Shown: positions 14,879 through 22,802, counted from the stretch's first letter. The stretch: 30,545 nt of DNA from JBFISM01 sp041608535 (GCA_041608535.1 JBFISM010000028.1:1-30545), one strand, 5' to 3'. Made by a program: numbers and translations. Notes: a model not told the origin generated them from the sequence alone.

Positions 14879-16301
14879 CGGAACTCCGCAACAACGTGTC
14901 GAGACGTTCGACCGAGCCCGCAAGGGAAGCGATCTCGACATCGGTGGGTCCGGGACCGAGCTGTTTGACAAACCGGGCCGCATCGTGGTCGGCGAGCGTG
15001 GCGAGAGTCTGTTCGAGCCGCCGACGGGCTTCGGCCGCCAGCTCATCGACCGGTGCAGTCAGTCGACGTCTGGCAAACCAACCCAGCTTGACGGTACCCC
15101 CGAGAGCCTGGATGCGAGCGGCACCGACCAGCTCGTCGATCTTGGCTCGCCGAGGGTTGCCTTTGAGCTTCGCCCTCACGTTGCGAGACAGCTCGTCCCG
15201 CCATCCGATCAATTGCTGGCGCACGTGGTTGTGGGAGCTGTCGGGCAACACCGCCAGGTCGTGCCCGTGGGAGGAATCGAGCAGCGCTGCGCCCAGCTCA
15301 GTCTCCCTCCACGCTGCCGCAACCACCGCCACCGCGATCGCCAGGTCAGACATCACCCGGTCGGCGATCTCGTCGGCGGTCTCCTTCCAGTCCTGCTCAG
15401 CCTTCGCGGCGAGCTCGCCGCTTCCCGCCAGCGAAGCCGCGGCGTGGTTTGCCGGGTCGAACCCGGCCACGACCGCCGACTCCAACCGCAGCCGTTCCTG
15501 GCGCAAGAGCTCGACTTCGGCCGCAAAGTCGTCGGCAAGGCTGACCACGGCGCCGGCACGTCGCACAACGGATTTCCACGCCATCTCGGCTGCCGTGATC
15601 CCGGCATTGACGAGAGCGCGCTTCAGCTCGGCGAGACCGTCATCGATCATGTGGGCTGGGACGCGCTGCCGGTCCGCAATTGCGAAAACCGGAATATCGA
15701 CACCGATGTCCTTGGTCATCGTCTGCAGATCTTCGACGGCCTCGTCACCGCGACCGTGGCAACGGTTCATGACCATCCAGGTCGCCACCCCGAGTGCATC
15801 GAGGCCTCTCACCAACGACCACACCTCGGCATCCGCGTACCGCTCCGGAGAGACGGTGACCAAGGCGAGATCAGCCGGACGGATTCGGCCAACCGGTGCT
15901 GCGGCCGGCATGTCGATCACCACGAGCTTCTGCAGCGTCGTCGACTCGACGTAACGAGGTCGCCGCAACGACGAACCCGAGCCGCTGCGGTCGGCCTCGG
16001 ACACCATCCCCGTGACGGTCACCGGGGTGGTGGTCGTTGGGCGCAGCGCACCTTCTTCCGACACCTTCTGCCCGGCGATGTCGTTGACCAGTGCCGATTT
16101 GCCGACACCGCTCGGGCCGACCACTGCGACAACGAGCCGTTCCGGCGGCTGGCCGAGGCGGGGGGCGAGGTAACGCCGCACCTCTGTGGACAGCTCGCTC
16201 CTGGTGGCGGCGAGGTCTGTCGGCAAACCCTGCAGGGTCTCCGTGTTGATGGCCACTTCCTCGAGCGCACTGCGCAACGCTCGCGACGACATCGGGGGCA
16301 T
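14871..16301 (-). CDS. P-loop GTPase with degenerate G4 motif, first of a coupled pair
   Basis: This encodes 476 residues. G1 Gly-Pro-Ser-Gly-Val-Gly-Lys-Ser is at 62-69, a Thr-rich G2 at 89-92, and G3 is Val-Ile-Asp-Met-Pro around Asp130. The expected Asn-Lys-x-Asp is replaced by Asn-Arg-Cys-His (179-182), so guanine specificity may be weak or altered. The C-terminal half is Ala/Glu-rich and helical with no convincing membrane helix. The ATG at 16301 lies 7 nt after a TGTAAT box; a second ATG at 16292 is an alternative. It overlaps the second GTPase by 8 nt. Distantly related tandem GTPase genes, including dynamin-like pairs, are known in actinobacteria, but the match to a named pair cannot be settled here. 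Confidence 0.83.
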   Translation of the reverse strand: MPPMSSRALRSALEEVAINTETLQGLPTDLAATRSELSTEVRRYLAPRLGQPPERLVVAVVGPSGVGKSALVNDIAGQKVSEEGALRPTTTTPVTVTGMVSEADRSGSGSSLRRPRYVESTTLQKLVVIDMPAAAPVGRIRPADLALVTVSPERYADAEVWSLVRGLDALGVATWMVMNRCHGRGDEAVEDLQTMTKDIGVDIPVFAIADRQRVPAHMIDDGLAELKRALVNAGITAAEMAWKSVVRRAGAVVSLADDFAAEVELLRQERLRLESAVVAGFDPANHAAASLAGSGELAAKAEQDWKETADEIADRVMSDLAIAVAVVAAAWRETELGAALLDSSHGHDLAVLPDSSHNHVRQQLIGWRDELSRNVRAKLKGNPRRAKIDELVGAARIQALGGTVKLGWFARRRLTAPVDELAAEARRRLEQTLATLADHDAARFVKQLGPGPTDVEIASLAGSVERLDTLLRSSGG

Positions 16302-16308
16302 AGCTGGG

Positions 16309-16314
16309 ATTACA
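16309..16314 (-). promoter_or_regulatory. Candidate leaderless -10 box (TGTAAT) for the GTPase operon
   Basis: TGTAAT on the minus strand ends 7 nt before the ATG at 16301. It lies just after the hairpin that follows mca, which fits a new transcription unit. Confidence 0.5.
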
Positions 16315-16325
16315 GCAGATCGACA

Positions 16326-16346
16326 GGTGCGCCAGATGGGCGCACC
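16326..16346 (-). terminator. Hairpin after mca
   Basis: GGTGCGCC (16326-16333) pairs perfectly with GGCGCACC (16339-16346) around a 5-nt loop. On the minus strand it begins 3 nt after the mca stop and precedes the GTPase promoter, so it probably separates the two units. Confidence 0.7.
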
Positions 16347-16349
16347 TTG

Positions 16350-17192
16350 TCATAGACCGGCGAACAGATCATCGCTTCCCTCGGGGATTGGTTGGTGGGC
16401 TGCGAGCACTTCGAAGTCCTCGTACGGGTACACCTCTGCGACCAGTGACATCGGTAGTGAGAACCAGCGGCCGTTGGGATCGACTTGCGTGGCATGGGCT
16501 CGGAGCGCCTCTCGGCTCACGCCCACCGTGTCGGGGATGGGCACGTGGACGAGCGGTTTGTGATCGTCGCCGGCGTGATCCACGTCATCGATCCATGCGG
16601 CATAGGGCGAGTCGTAACCGTTGTCGACGGCGGCTTGATGCAGCGTGAGCAAACGGCGAACCCCGAAGATCGGGGCAACGAGCCGATCCACCTGCCAGGC
16701 GGGTCCCGCACCGACGAATCGCTCCGGGTCAGCGGCGGCGTGGAATGCATCGATGCCGAGCTGGTGGATGCGCAGGTGGTCGGGATGGGGATAGCGCTCG
16801 TGATCGTCGTAGCCCATCACGATGCGGGGGCGGTGGGTGCGGACCAGAGCCACGACTCTCTCCAAGACCTCTTCGTAGTCGGCATTGACGAATGCGTCGG
16901 GATGCTCGTTGTGGTCGGTGTTCGGCATTCCCGAATCCCGGTACCCCAGTTCGACGACCTCGTGATACCCGATGATCCCCGCTGCGAGATGCAACTCCTT
17001 GTGGCGGTAGGCAGCCAGATTCTCCTTCACCTCTGGGCGATCCATGGCCGGGTTGAGAATATCGCCCGCCTCCCCACCGGTGGCCGTCACGAGAACACAG
17101 CGCACACCTGCCGCGGCGTATTTGGCGACCGTACCGGCTCCTTTCGAGCTCTCGTCGTCGGGATGCGCATGAAGCGCCAGCAGCGTGGACAT
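16350..17192 (-). CDS. mca: Mycothiol S-conjugate amidase
   Basis: This encodes 280 residues, close to the usual Mca length. The PIG-L/LmbE-fold zinc motif His-Ala-His-Pro-Asp-Asp-Glu is at 8-14 and the second His-Pro-Asp-His at 136-139. The segment Gly-Gly-Glu-Ala-Gly-Asp-Ile-Leu-Asn-Pro-Ala (39-49) and Arg-Asp-Ser-Gly-Met at 85-89 are characteristic of Mca, favouring it over MshB. Mca cleaves mycothiol-toxin conjugates to release a mercapturic acid and GlcN-Ins, recycling the cytosolic thiol. The ATG at 17192 was chosen because TACTTT lies 6 nt upstream with TTCGAC 17 nt further up. The longer frame has no support. MshB, the biosynthetic paralogue, remains a less likely reading. Confidence 0.87.
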   Translation of the reverse strand: MSTLLALHAHPDDESSKGAGTVAKYAAAGVRCVLVTATGGEAGDILNPAMDRPEVKENLAAYRHKELHLAAGIIGYHEVVELGYRDSGMPNTDHNEHPDAFVNADYEEVLERVVALVRTHRPRIVMGYDDHERYPHPDHLRIHQLGIDAFHAAADPERFVGAGPAWQVDRLVAPIFGVRRLLTLHQAAVDNGYDSPYAAWIDDVDHAGDDHKPLVHVPIPDTVGVSREALRAHATQVDPNGRWFSLPMSLVAEVYPYEDFEVLAAHQPIPEGSDDLFAGL

Positions 17193-17198
17193 GAGCCG

Positions 17199-17227
17199 AA
17201 AGTATGGCATCCGGCGGCCGGGTCGAA
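17199..17227 (-). promoter_or_regulatory. mca promoter: -35 TTCGAC, 17 nt, -10 TACTTT (leaderless)
   Basis: On the minus strand TTCGAC (17222-17227) is separated by exactly 17 nt from TACTTT (17199-17204), which ends 6 nt before the mca ATG. It is the best-formed promoter in the window. Confidence 0.68.
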
Positions 17228-17247
17228 TCCGGGTTGCGGAACGACGC

Positions 17248-18018
17248 TCAGCGATTGAGCTCGACCGCAGCCGCACCCTCGGCGCACTCACTCAGCACCG
17301 GGCACGACGCACAGTAGGGCCCAGCCACCCGGGGCAGCGGGTCACCGCTGCCAAGCGACGTGCGTATCTCATCGACCAGATGGGCTACCTGCCGGGCGAC
17401 TTGGGTGAGGCCGTCGATGGTTGGTTGCGCCACGTAGCGATCTCCCGTCGAGACCGACGATGCCTCGACAGAGACGGGTAGCTCTCCCCGTACCAGGACC
17501 CACAGGAGCGAATAGAAGTCGAGCTGGTGCTCCACCTCACCCAATGCACCGGTCTTCCAGTCGACGAGCCGCACCCCTGCCTCGTCGTCGAACACGGCAT
17601 CGACCGTGCCCCGCAGCGTCACGCCGGGAAAGGGTCGGTGGACGAGATCGATCTCCGCCTCGCTGAGGCCGGCCATGTCGACCTGGGCAAATCGCTCGTA
17701 CAGCGCACCGACCTCGGCCAGGAGCGGTCGCAAGGTGCTCATCCTCGCCAGTCCGAGAGGGGGCAGCTTGTGGTTGTACCGCTCTCCGATCTCCTCGAGA
17801 CAAACCTGGTACACGCCTTTGCTGGTCACCGCCGCACCCGTGAGGTGGCGGTAGAACAGGCGATGGGCGAGCATGCCTCGCAACGCCGGCCTGCTGTCCT
17901 CGTCGTACACGCCCAGGGATCGATGGCGCGCTCGATCCGGACAACGCAGGTACGTCACGTACTGCGTTGCCGACACGGTCACCGGTGCTCCCGGCGCCAC
18001 CTGGGGAAACGTGAGCAC
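17248..18018 (-). CDS. Cas4/RecB-like PD-(D/E)XK nuclease with predicted Fe-S cluster
   Basis: This encodes 256 residues. The RecB-nuclease motifs appear in order: His52 in a Gly-Met-Leu-Ala-His segment, Asp140 in Gly-Thr-Val-Asp, Asp153-Trp-Lys155, and Gln165 in a His-Gln-Leu-Asp-Phe-Tyr motif. Cys26 plus Cys236-x2-Cys239-x5-Cys245 matches the four-Cys iron-sulfur arrangement of Cas4 and AddB-type nucleases. No CRISPR array or cas genes are nearby, so a role in DNA repair or end processing is more likely than adaptation. The GTG at 18018 was chosen because AGGAGG lies 5 nt upstream. A longer frame to 18114 would add 32 residues of unlikely sequence. The nuclease and mca genes lie in line, 55 bp apart, but mca has its own promoter. 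Confidence 0.85.
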   Translation of the reverse strand: MLTFPQVAPGAPVTVSATQYVTYLRCPDRARHRSLGVYDEDSRPALRGMLAHRLFYRHLTGAAVTSKGVYQVCLEEIGERYNHKLPPLGLARMSTLRPLLAEVGALYERFAQVDMAGLSEAEIDLVHRPFPGVTLRGTVDAVFDDEAGVRLVDWKTGALGEVEHQLDFYSLLWVLVRGELPVSVEASSVSTGDRYVAQPTIDGLTQVARQVAHLVDEIRTSLGSGDPLPRVAGPYCASCPVLSECAEGAAAVELNR

Positions 18019-18023
18019 GAGAG

Positions 18024-18052
18024 CCTCCTGGCGCTGTCTGGCTGCGATGCTA
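18024..18052 (-). promoter_or_regulatory. Start-deciding Shine-Dalgarno and -10 box for the RecB-like nuclease
   Basis: A perfect AGGAGG (18024-18029) lies 5 nt before GTG 18018. TAGCAT (18047-18052) lies upstream at a distance giving a short leader of about 20 nt. This is one of the few genes here with a clear leader and ribosome site at the head of a transcription unit. Confidence 0.55.
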
Positions 18053-18112
18053 TCCCGCAGGTGTGACAGATCCCGGTACCGATTCCCCAGCCCGGCCGGG
18101 GCATGGTTTGGC

Positions 18113-20254
18113 ATGAATCACCAAGGCGCGTTGCCGCAGTACACTGGCGGCCAAGCCAGCTCAACCCAGACACCCCCTCCAAGTTCCCGCATGAGCCGCC
18201 AATTTCGAATAGCGCTACTCGGAACGGTGGCCGTAGCGTTCGTCGTGCTACCGCTCCTCGTGTTCGCATTCGCCCGCGCCCTCAACGACGGCGAGATCGC
18301 CCCCAACGTGATGGCGGGCGAAGTGCCCGTCGGGGGTCTGAGCCCCGAGGACGCCACGCAGCGTTTGCAGGAATACGAAGCGCAACTGCAAGACACCCCG
18401 GCGCCGTTCACCGTCAAGGGGCGTCCGTTCGATCTCGATCCGAAACTCGTGGCCCTCGACATCGACGAGGCGGCTGCCGTGGAAACCGCCATGCAGGTCC
18501 GCCGTCAGGGCGGCTTCTTCACGCAGTTCGCCGACTGGGTGCGGTCGTTCTCGACCACCCTCGTCGTCGTGACCCCGCCCACCTACAGCGAGGATGCGAT
18601 GAGCTCGATCCTCGATGCGTGGCAGAGTGCGGCGATTGGGCGCCCCCCCGACGAGGGGGGCATCACCGTGGTGGACGGCGCGGTCACACCTCGGTATCCA
18701 CGAGCCGGTGAGGGTATCGATCGGGCGCGGGCTCTCCGGCTGATCGGCTCGGCATTGGGGACCGTCAACCGCACCGTGGTGGCTCTCCCCACCGAGAGCA
18801 TCGAACCGGTGATCACCAATGCCCAGGTGGACGAGGCCGTGCTCTTGGGCACCAGGATGATCAGCGGCGAGGTGGTCCTCTCGGCAGACGACCCGGAAGT
18901 CACCGTGTCGTTCCCACCTGACCTGCTGGCGCAGGCGTTGCGTTCCGAGGTCGAGATGAACTCGCCGGCGCAGCTCGAGCTCACCTTCGACCCGGCCGTG
19001 CTCGCCGGTGTGCTCGAGGCACAGCGCACTGCGATCGAACAGCCGGCACGGGATGCCAGGTTCCGGATTCTCGACAACGAGGCTGTCATTCTCGAGGAAT
19101 CGCGCCCGCAGACGTTGCTCAACGTCGGCCTCGTCGCAGAACGTCTCGCCGAGGTGTCCTCCGGGCCCGATCGCGGCGACTTCCCCTTCGAGATCGGAGC
19201 CGAACCCGGTTTCACCACCGAGGAGGCGAGAGCGATGGGTCCCATCGCCAAGGTCTCCTCGTTCACCACCGAGTTCATCGCGGGGCAGCCCAGAGTCACC
19301 AACATCCACCTCATCGCCGATGCGGTGGATGGTGCCATCGTGTGGCCCGGCGAGGTCTTCTCGCTCAACGGCCACGTCGGTCCCCGCACCGAGGAGAAGG
19401 GTTACGTCCCTGCGCCGATGATCCTTCGTGGCAAGATCGTCGACGACGTCGGGGGCGGGGTGAGCCAGTTCGCCACCACGTTCTACAACGCAGTGTTCTT
19501 TGGGTGTTACGAGGACGTCGCCCACCGCCCGCACAGCTACTACTTCAGCCGGTACCCCGAAGGACGAGAGGCAACCATCTCCTGGCCGGAGCCAGACATC
19601 CAGTTCCGTAACGACAGCGATGCTCTCGTCATCATCAAGACCAGCTACAGCGCAACGTCCGTCACGGTGAGCTTCTTCGGGAACAACGGCGGCCGGCATT
19701 GCGACGGCGGGCTATCGGAGCGCTACAACTTCACCGACCCCCAGACCGAATACGTCACCGACTCGTCGCGAGCCCCGGGCAATCCCGGTGTCATCCAGAC
19801 CGGTGCACAGGGTTGGTCGGTGACGATCACCCGCACGATGACACACCCCGACGGCACCGTCACCGAAGAGGAGTGGGTGCACCGCTACCAGCCTCGCCCC
19901 GAGATCATCGAAGTGCACCCTTGCGAGGCCAGCGGCACGCAGGTGAACTGCCCCCTGCCGGTGCCATCGGTGATCGGGCTCGGCTTCGCCGATGCCACCG
20001 CCAAGCTGGAAGCGGCCGGCTTCAAGATCGGCGACGGCGGGACGGTCGAGGTCGGAGATCCTGCCCAGAACGGTCTCGTGCAAACGCAGAGCTCCGCAGC
20101 GGGTGCTTATCTCGAACCAGGCGCCACTGTCACGGTCACCATCGGCTCGTACACGGCACCACCGACCACTCCGCCGCCGACCACGACGCCGCCACCAACC
20201 GCGCCGCCACCGCCGACGACCGAGCCGCCACCCGATGACGGGGGTGGCGGGTAG
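18113..20254 (+). CDS. VanW-domain envelope protein with G5-like and PASTA domains
   Basis: This encodes 713 residues. A short polar N-terminus, one membrane helix (about 33-54) and a long extracytoplasmic part follow. The latter has two PG_binding_4-like regions (about 75-330) with repeated Asp/Ile-rich segments. A VanW domain (about 375-510) contains Gly-Pro-Arg-Thr and Gly-Gly-Gly-Val-Ser-Gln-Phe-Ala-Thr. A G5-like segment (about 555-600), a PASTA domain (about 620-680) and a Pro/Thr-rich tail ending in a Gly run complete it. PASTA domains bind peptidoglycan or muropeptides, and VanW itself has no established biochemical role. The start is uncertain: ATG 18113 and ATG 18191 both lack a clear ribosome site, and a TACACT box lies at 18139-18144. 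Confidence 0.88.
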   Translation: MNHQGALPQYTGGQASSTQTPPPSSRMSRQFRIALLGTVAVAFVVLPLLVFAFARALNDGEIAPNVMAGEVPVGGLSPEDATQRLQEYEAQLQDTPAPFTVKGRPFDLDPKLVALDIDEAAAVETAMQVRRQGGFFTQFADWVRSFSTTLVVVTPPTYSEDAMSSILDAWQSAAIGRPPDEGGITVVDGAVTPRYPRAGEGIDRARALRLIGSALGTVNRTVVALPTESIEPVITNAQVDEAVLLGTRMISGEVVLSADDPEVTVSFPPDLLAQALRSEVEMNSPAQLELTFDPAVLAGVLEAQRTAIEQPARDARFRILDNEAVILEESRPQTLLNVGLVAERLAEVSSGPDRGDFPFEIGAEPGFTTEEARAMGPIAKVSSFTTEFIAGQPRVTNIHLIADAVDGAIVWPGEVFSLNGHVGPRTEEKGYVPAPMILRGKIVDDVGGGVSQFATTFYNAVFFGCYEDVAHRPHSYYFSRYPEGREATISWPEPDIQFRNDSDALVIIKTSYSATSVTVSFFGNNGGRHCDGGLSERYNFTDPQTEYVTDSSRAPGNPGVIQTGAQGWSVTITRTMTHPDGTVTEEEWVHRYQPRPEIIEVHPCEASGTQVNCPLPVPSVIGLGFADATAKLEAAGFKIGDGGTVEVGDPAQNGLVQTQSSAAGAYLEPGATVTVTIGSYTAPPTTPPPTTTPPPTAPPPPTTEPPPDDGGGG

Positions 20255-20268
20255 CGCCGGTCAGCGCT
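20253..20268. terminator. Short hairpin between convergent VanW and small Nfu-like genes
   Basis: AGCGC (20253-20257) and GCGCT (20264-20268) form a 5-bp stem with a 6-nt loop that overlaps both stop codons. It is weak, but its position between convergent genes suits a shared terminator. Confidence 0.35.
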
Positions 20269-20570
20269 CAACTGCCGGGATAGAAGCGGAACAGATCGCT
20301 GATGACCTGGGCCGCACTGTCGACCTGCTCTTCGCTCCAGCCACCGGTGCGACGGACGACCACCTGGTTGGAGGCGACAAAGACGTGATTTGCCCCCAGC
20401 CCTGCCTCGAAGAGCCGGACGGCGAGGGTGCCGGGGAACTCGTCGGATTCTCGCGCCTCCTCGAGGCTGGAATACGCTCTACCGTCCTGACCGGTGAGGG
20501 TCCGATCGGTGTCGAACATGACGACGTCGCCGACAACGGTGCGATCCTCGACGACGATCGTTTGTCCCAT
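20268..20570 (-). CDS. Small Nfu N-terminal-domain-like protein
   Basis: This encodes 100 residues, with an AGAGGAG ribosome site 8 nt before the ATG. The middle and C-terminal part (about 44-97) reads Phe-Pro-Gly-Thr-Leu-Ala, Leu-Phe-Glu-Ala, His-Val-Phe-Val-Ala-Ser-Asn and Val-Val-Val-Arg, then an amphipathic helix. That matches the order of elements in the Nfu/NifU N-terminal domain. It lacks the C-terminal CxxC Fe-S scaffold half of full-length Nfu, so scaffold function is not implied. No signal peptide or membrane helix is seen. It lies 71 bp downstream of pyruvate kinase on the same strand, behind a hairpin. The assignment is by pattern and moderate. Confidence 0.65.
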   Translation of the reverse strand: MGQTIVVEDRTVVGDVVMFDTDRTLTGQDGRAYSSLEEARESDEFPGTLAVRLFEAGLGANHVFVASNQVVVRRTGGWSEEQVDSAAQVISDLFRFYPGS

Positions 20571-20630
20571 GGCGCGTACTCCTCTGGTGAAGCGGCGTCA
20601 GGATAAACCGGCTCGACGGGCGACAGGCGA

Positions 20631-20652
20631 GATCGACCTCGTCAGGTCGATC
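20631..20652 (-). terminator. Hairpin at the end of pyk
   Basis: GATCGACCT (20631-20639) pairs perfectly with AGGTCGATC (20644-20652) around a 4-nt loop that includes part of the pyk stop codon. A 9-bp stem at this position is a likely terminator or attenuator before the small downstream gene. Confidence 0.6.
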
Positions 20653-22090
20653 GCTCCCGTTCGCCACTGGGAACGCCGACGGTGGTCGAGCCGATGCTGT
20701 GCAGCTTCATCAGGTTGGTCGAGGCGCTCTGATTGGGCGGTATGCCGGCCGCCATCACCACACCGTCACCGGGTTTCACGATGCCGGCGGCCAGCAGATT
20801 CTGTTCGGCATAGCTGATCATCTCGTCGGTCGAGTTCACCGGGTAGAAGCGCAGCGGCGTCACCCCCGAATACAGCGCCATCCGCCGGTAGGTTCGTTCG
20901 TGCGACGTGTACGCATAGATATCGGCCCGGGACCGGTATTTGGAGAGGAGCCGGGCAGTCGAGCCGCTCTCGGTGAACCCGACGATGGCGCCGAGCCCGA
21001 GATTGGCCGCCGCATCAACGCACGCCTGCGCGGTCGCCGACGCAAAGCGGGCCCGGTCCTCGAGAAACTGAATATCCGGGCCGCGGCCGTATTCGGGGCT
21101 CTGTTCGGCCTCACGACAGATCCGATCCATCATCCGGACCGCCCGAGCCGGATGGTTACCCACCGCCGTCTCGGCGGACAGCATCACGACATCCGTCCCG
21201 TCGAGTACCGCGCTGGAAACGTCCGTGACCTCGGCGCGTGTAGGGCGGCGTGACGTGGTCATCGACTCGAGCATCTCGGTGGCCGTTATCGAAACCCGCG
21301 CCTTCTGGTTGGTCCTCGCCAGGATGTCCTTCTGGGCTCGCGGCACAGCCTCCATCGAGAGCTCGATACCCAGATCGCCACGAGCCACCATCACCGCGTG
21401 GGTTTCTTCGAGGATGTCGTCGAGGTTGCCGTAACCCACCGCGCTCTCGATCTTGGCGACTATCGGGGTGTCGGGGGTCAGCCGCTTGACCCGCCGGATG
21501 TCTGCACCGGAGGAGACGAAGGATGCGGCGACGTAGTCGACGCCGAGATCGGCGCCGAAGGCGAGATCCTCCTCGTCCTTGTCGGTCACCGCAGGGATCC
21601 GGATCGGAGTCCCCGGAAACGCCACGCCCTTGTGGTCGGTCAGCGGACCCCCTTCCAGCACCCGCGCCGTGATGGCTCCCCCCCGCACCGAGATCACTTC
21701 GAGGCTGATGAGTCCATCGGACATGAGGATCGGTGCGCCGGGAGCCAGATCGGCGTCGTCCAGATGCTGGACGCGGATCTCACTGGCGGACCCCTCGCCC
21801 TCGCCGTGCACCAGCCCGACGTTGTGTCCGCTCTCCAGCTCGACCTTGCCGTCGGGGAACGTGCCGACACGGATCTTCGGGCCCTGGATGTCCTGGAGTA
21901 CCGCCACGGCGACGTCGAGCTCTTCGGAGGCCTCCCGTACCCAGCGATAGAACTTCTCGTGGTTGTCGTGGGTGCCGTGCGAGAAGTTGAGCCTCGCCAC
22001 GTTCATGCCGGCGGAGATCAGCTCTCGAATGGCCTCGTACGAATCCACCGCCGGACCAAGCGTCGCAATGATCTTGGTCTTGCGCTTCAC
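20642..22090 (-). CDS. pyk: Pyruvate kinase
   Basis: This encodes 482 residues, the normal length. It opens with Thr-Lys-Ile-Ile-Ala-Thr-Leu-Gly-Pro and Asn-Phe-Ser-His-Gly. The metal/phosphate site Asp-Ile-Gln-Gly-Pro-Lys is present, as is the catalytic Lys in Val-Ala-Lys-Ile-Glu. Val-Ala-Arg-Gly-Asp-Leu-Gly-Ile-Glu and Leu-Ser-Ala-Glu-Thr-Ala are also present. The usual Ala-Thr-Gln-Met-Leu-Glu reads Ala-Thr-Glu-Met-Leu-Glu, a small change. The enzyme converts phosphoenolpyruvate and ADP to pyruvate and ATP in glycolysis. The GTG start is supported by a TAAGCT box 6 nt upstream. It diverges from cofC, whose FbiD-type product uses phosphoenolpyruvate in actinobacteria, although shared regulation is only a speculation. 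Confidence 0.97.
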   Translation of the reverse strand: MKRKTKIIATLGPAVDSYEAIRELISAGMNVARLNFSHGTHDNHEKFYRWVREASEELDVAVAVLQDIQGPKIRVGTFPDGKVELESGHNVGLVHGEGEGSASEIRVQHLDDADLAPGAPILMSDGLISLEVISVRGGAITARVLEGGPLTDHKGVAFPGTPIRIPAVTDKDEEDLAFGADLGVDYVAASFVSSGADIRRVKRLTPDTPIVAKIESAVGYGNLDDILEETHAVMVARGDLGIELSMEAVPRAQKDILARTNQKARVSITATEMLESMTTSRRPTRAEVTDVSSAVLDGTDVVMLSAETAVGNHPARAVRMMDRICREAEQSPEYGRGPDIQFLEDRARFASATAQACVDAAANLGLGAIVGFTESGSTARLLSKYRSRADIYAYTSHERTYRRMALYSGVTPLRFYPVNSTDEMISYAEQNLLAAGIVKPGDGVVMAAGIPPNQSASTNLMKLHSIGSTTVGVPSGERERST

Positions 22091-22096
22091 GAGCGG

Positions 22097-22102
22097 AGCT
22101 TA
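22097..22102 (-). promoter_or_regulatory. Leaderless -10 box (TAAGCT) for pyk
   Basis: TAAGCT on the minus strand ends 6 nt before the GTG at 22090, with no ribosome site between. It shares an 88-bp divergent region with the cofC promoter. Confidence 0.62.
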
Positions 22103-22166
22103 CCGGGGCAGCAACGATTCCTTGGTGATGAAGCAGTATCCCGAAAGCCACCTCGTTCGTCCGTTC

Positions 22167-22172
22167 TAGGCT
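22167..22172 (+). promoter_or_regulatory. Leaderless -10 box (TAGGCT) for cofC
   Basis: TAGGCT ends 6 nt before the ATG at 22179 and no Shine-Dalgarno is present. Confidence 0.62.
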
Positions 22173-22178
22173 CCGGCC

Positions 22179-22802
22179 ATGATCCCGGCCATCGTGGGCG
22201 TACCCATCAAGCCCTTTGGCGTCGCCAAACAACGGTTGGCGAGCGTGCTCGACGCCAAGCAACGTTCGACATTGGGGCGGACGGTGGCGGCACGCACCAC
22301 ATCGATGATCGCCCTCTCGGGCGCACGCCCGATCGTCGTGACCAGTGATGACGGCGTGGCGCGCTGGGCAAAATCCTTGCATCTGGACGTCCTCCCCGAG
22401 CAGCTGGCGGCCCCGCCGGGACTCGACCGGGCGGCGCACTCCGTCGCCGGTGCGGCTCGCAACGAGGCCTGGGCGGTGGTCCATGCCGACCTTCCCCTCG
22501 CCACCGAGGCCGACTTCGAGGCCGCATGGGCGGCGCTGGACTCTCGCCCCGGTGTCGTCGCTCCGGCCCACGACTGCGGGACGAATCTCATAGCGGCGTC
22601 GGGTTCGCTCGACTTCTCCTACGGAGCAGGGAGCTTCATCCGCCACCTCCGCCGGCTGTCCGGGGCCGCCGTGGTGACCCGACCCGGGCTGGCCCACGAT
22701 CTCGACACGCCGCACGACCTGGCGGTGATGCGGTCATTGCGGAGCGGCAGGTGGCTGCGGTCGGTGCTGGAAGTCATCGAAGCCTCTCCCGGCGGCTCAT
22801 GA
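22179..22802 (+). CDS. cofC: 2-phospho-L-lactate / phosphoenolpyruvate guanylyltransferase (F420 biosynthesis)
   Basis: This encodes 207 residues. The nucleotidyltransferase opening Val-Pro-Ile-Lys-Pro-Phe followed by Ala-Lys-Gln-Arg-Leu is at about 8-20. His-Ala-Asp-Leu-Pro-Leu, Asp-Cys-Gly-Thr-Asn (usually Asp-Gly-Gly-Thr-Asn) and Leu-Asp-Thr-Pro-His-Asp-Leu near the end are typical of CofC/FbiD. The enzyme transfers GMP to a three-carbon phosphoacid to make the activated precursor for coenzyme F420. In actinobacteria the substrate is reported to be phosphoenolpyruvate (FbiD). The Gly-to-Cys change in the nucleotide loop is notable. Its stop overlaps the next ATG (ATGA), so it is coupled to the PIG-L gene. 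Confidence 0.88.
   Translation: MIPAIVGVPIKPFGVAKQRLASVLDAKQRSTLGRTVAARTTSMIALSGARPIVVTSDDGVARWAKSLHLDVLPEQLAAPPGLDRAAHSVAGAARNEAWAVVHADLPLATEADFEAAWAALDSRPGVVAPAHDCGTNLIAASGSLDFSYGAGSFIRHLRRLSGAAVVTRPGLAHDLDTPHDLAVMRSLRSGRWLRSVLEVIEASPGGS

Noticed and set aside
17248..18018. cas4 of a CRISPR-Cas locus
   Set aside because: Motifs match the Cas4/RecB fold, but no cas1, cas2 or array is in the window and neighbours are mca and an envelope gene.
18019..18114. Longer N-terminus of the RecB-like nuclease starting at 18114
   Set aside because: A perfect AGGAGG 5 nt before GTG 18018 and an upstream TAGCAT box support the shorter form.
18248..19699. Long minus-strand frame opposite the VanW gene
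   Set aside because: High-GC third positions keep it open. The VanW frame carries clear domains, so this is a shadow.
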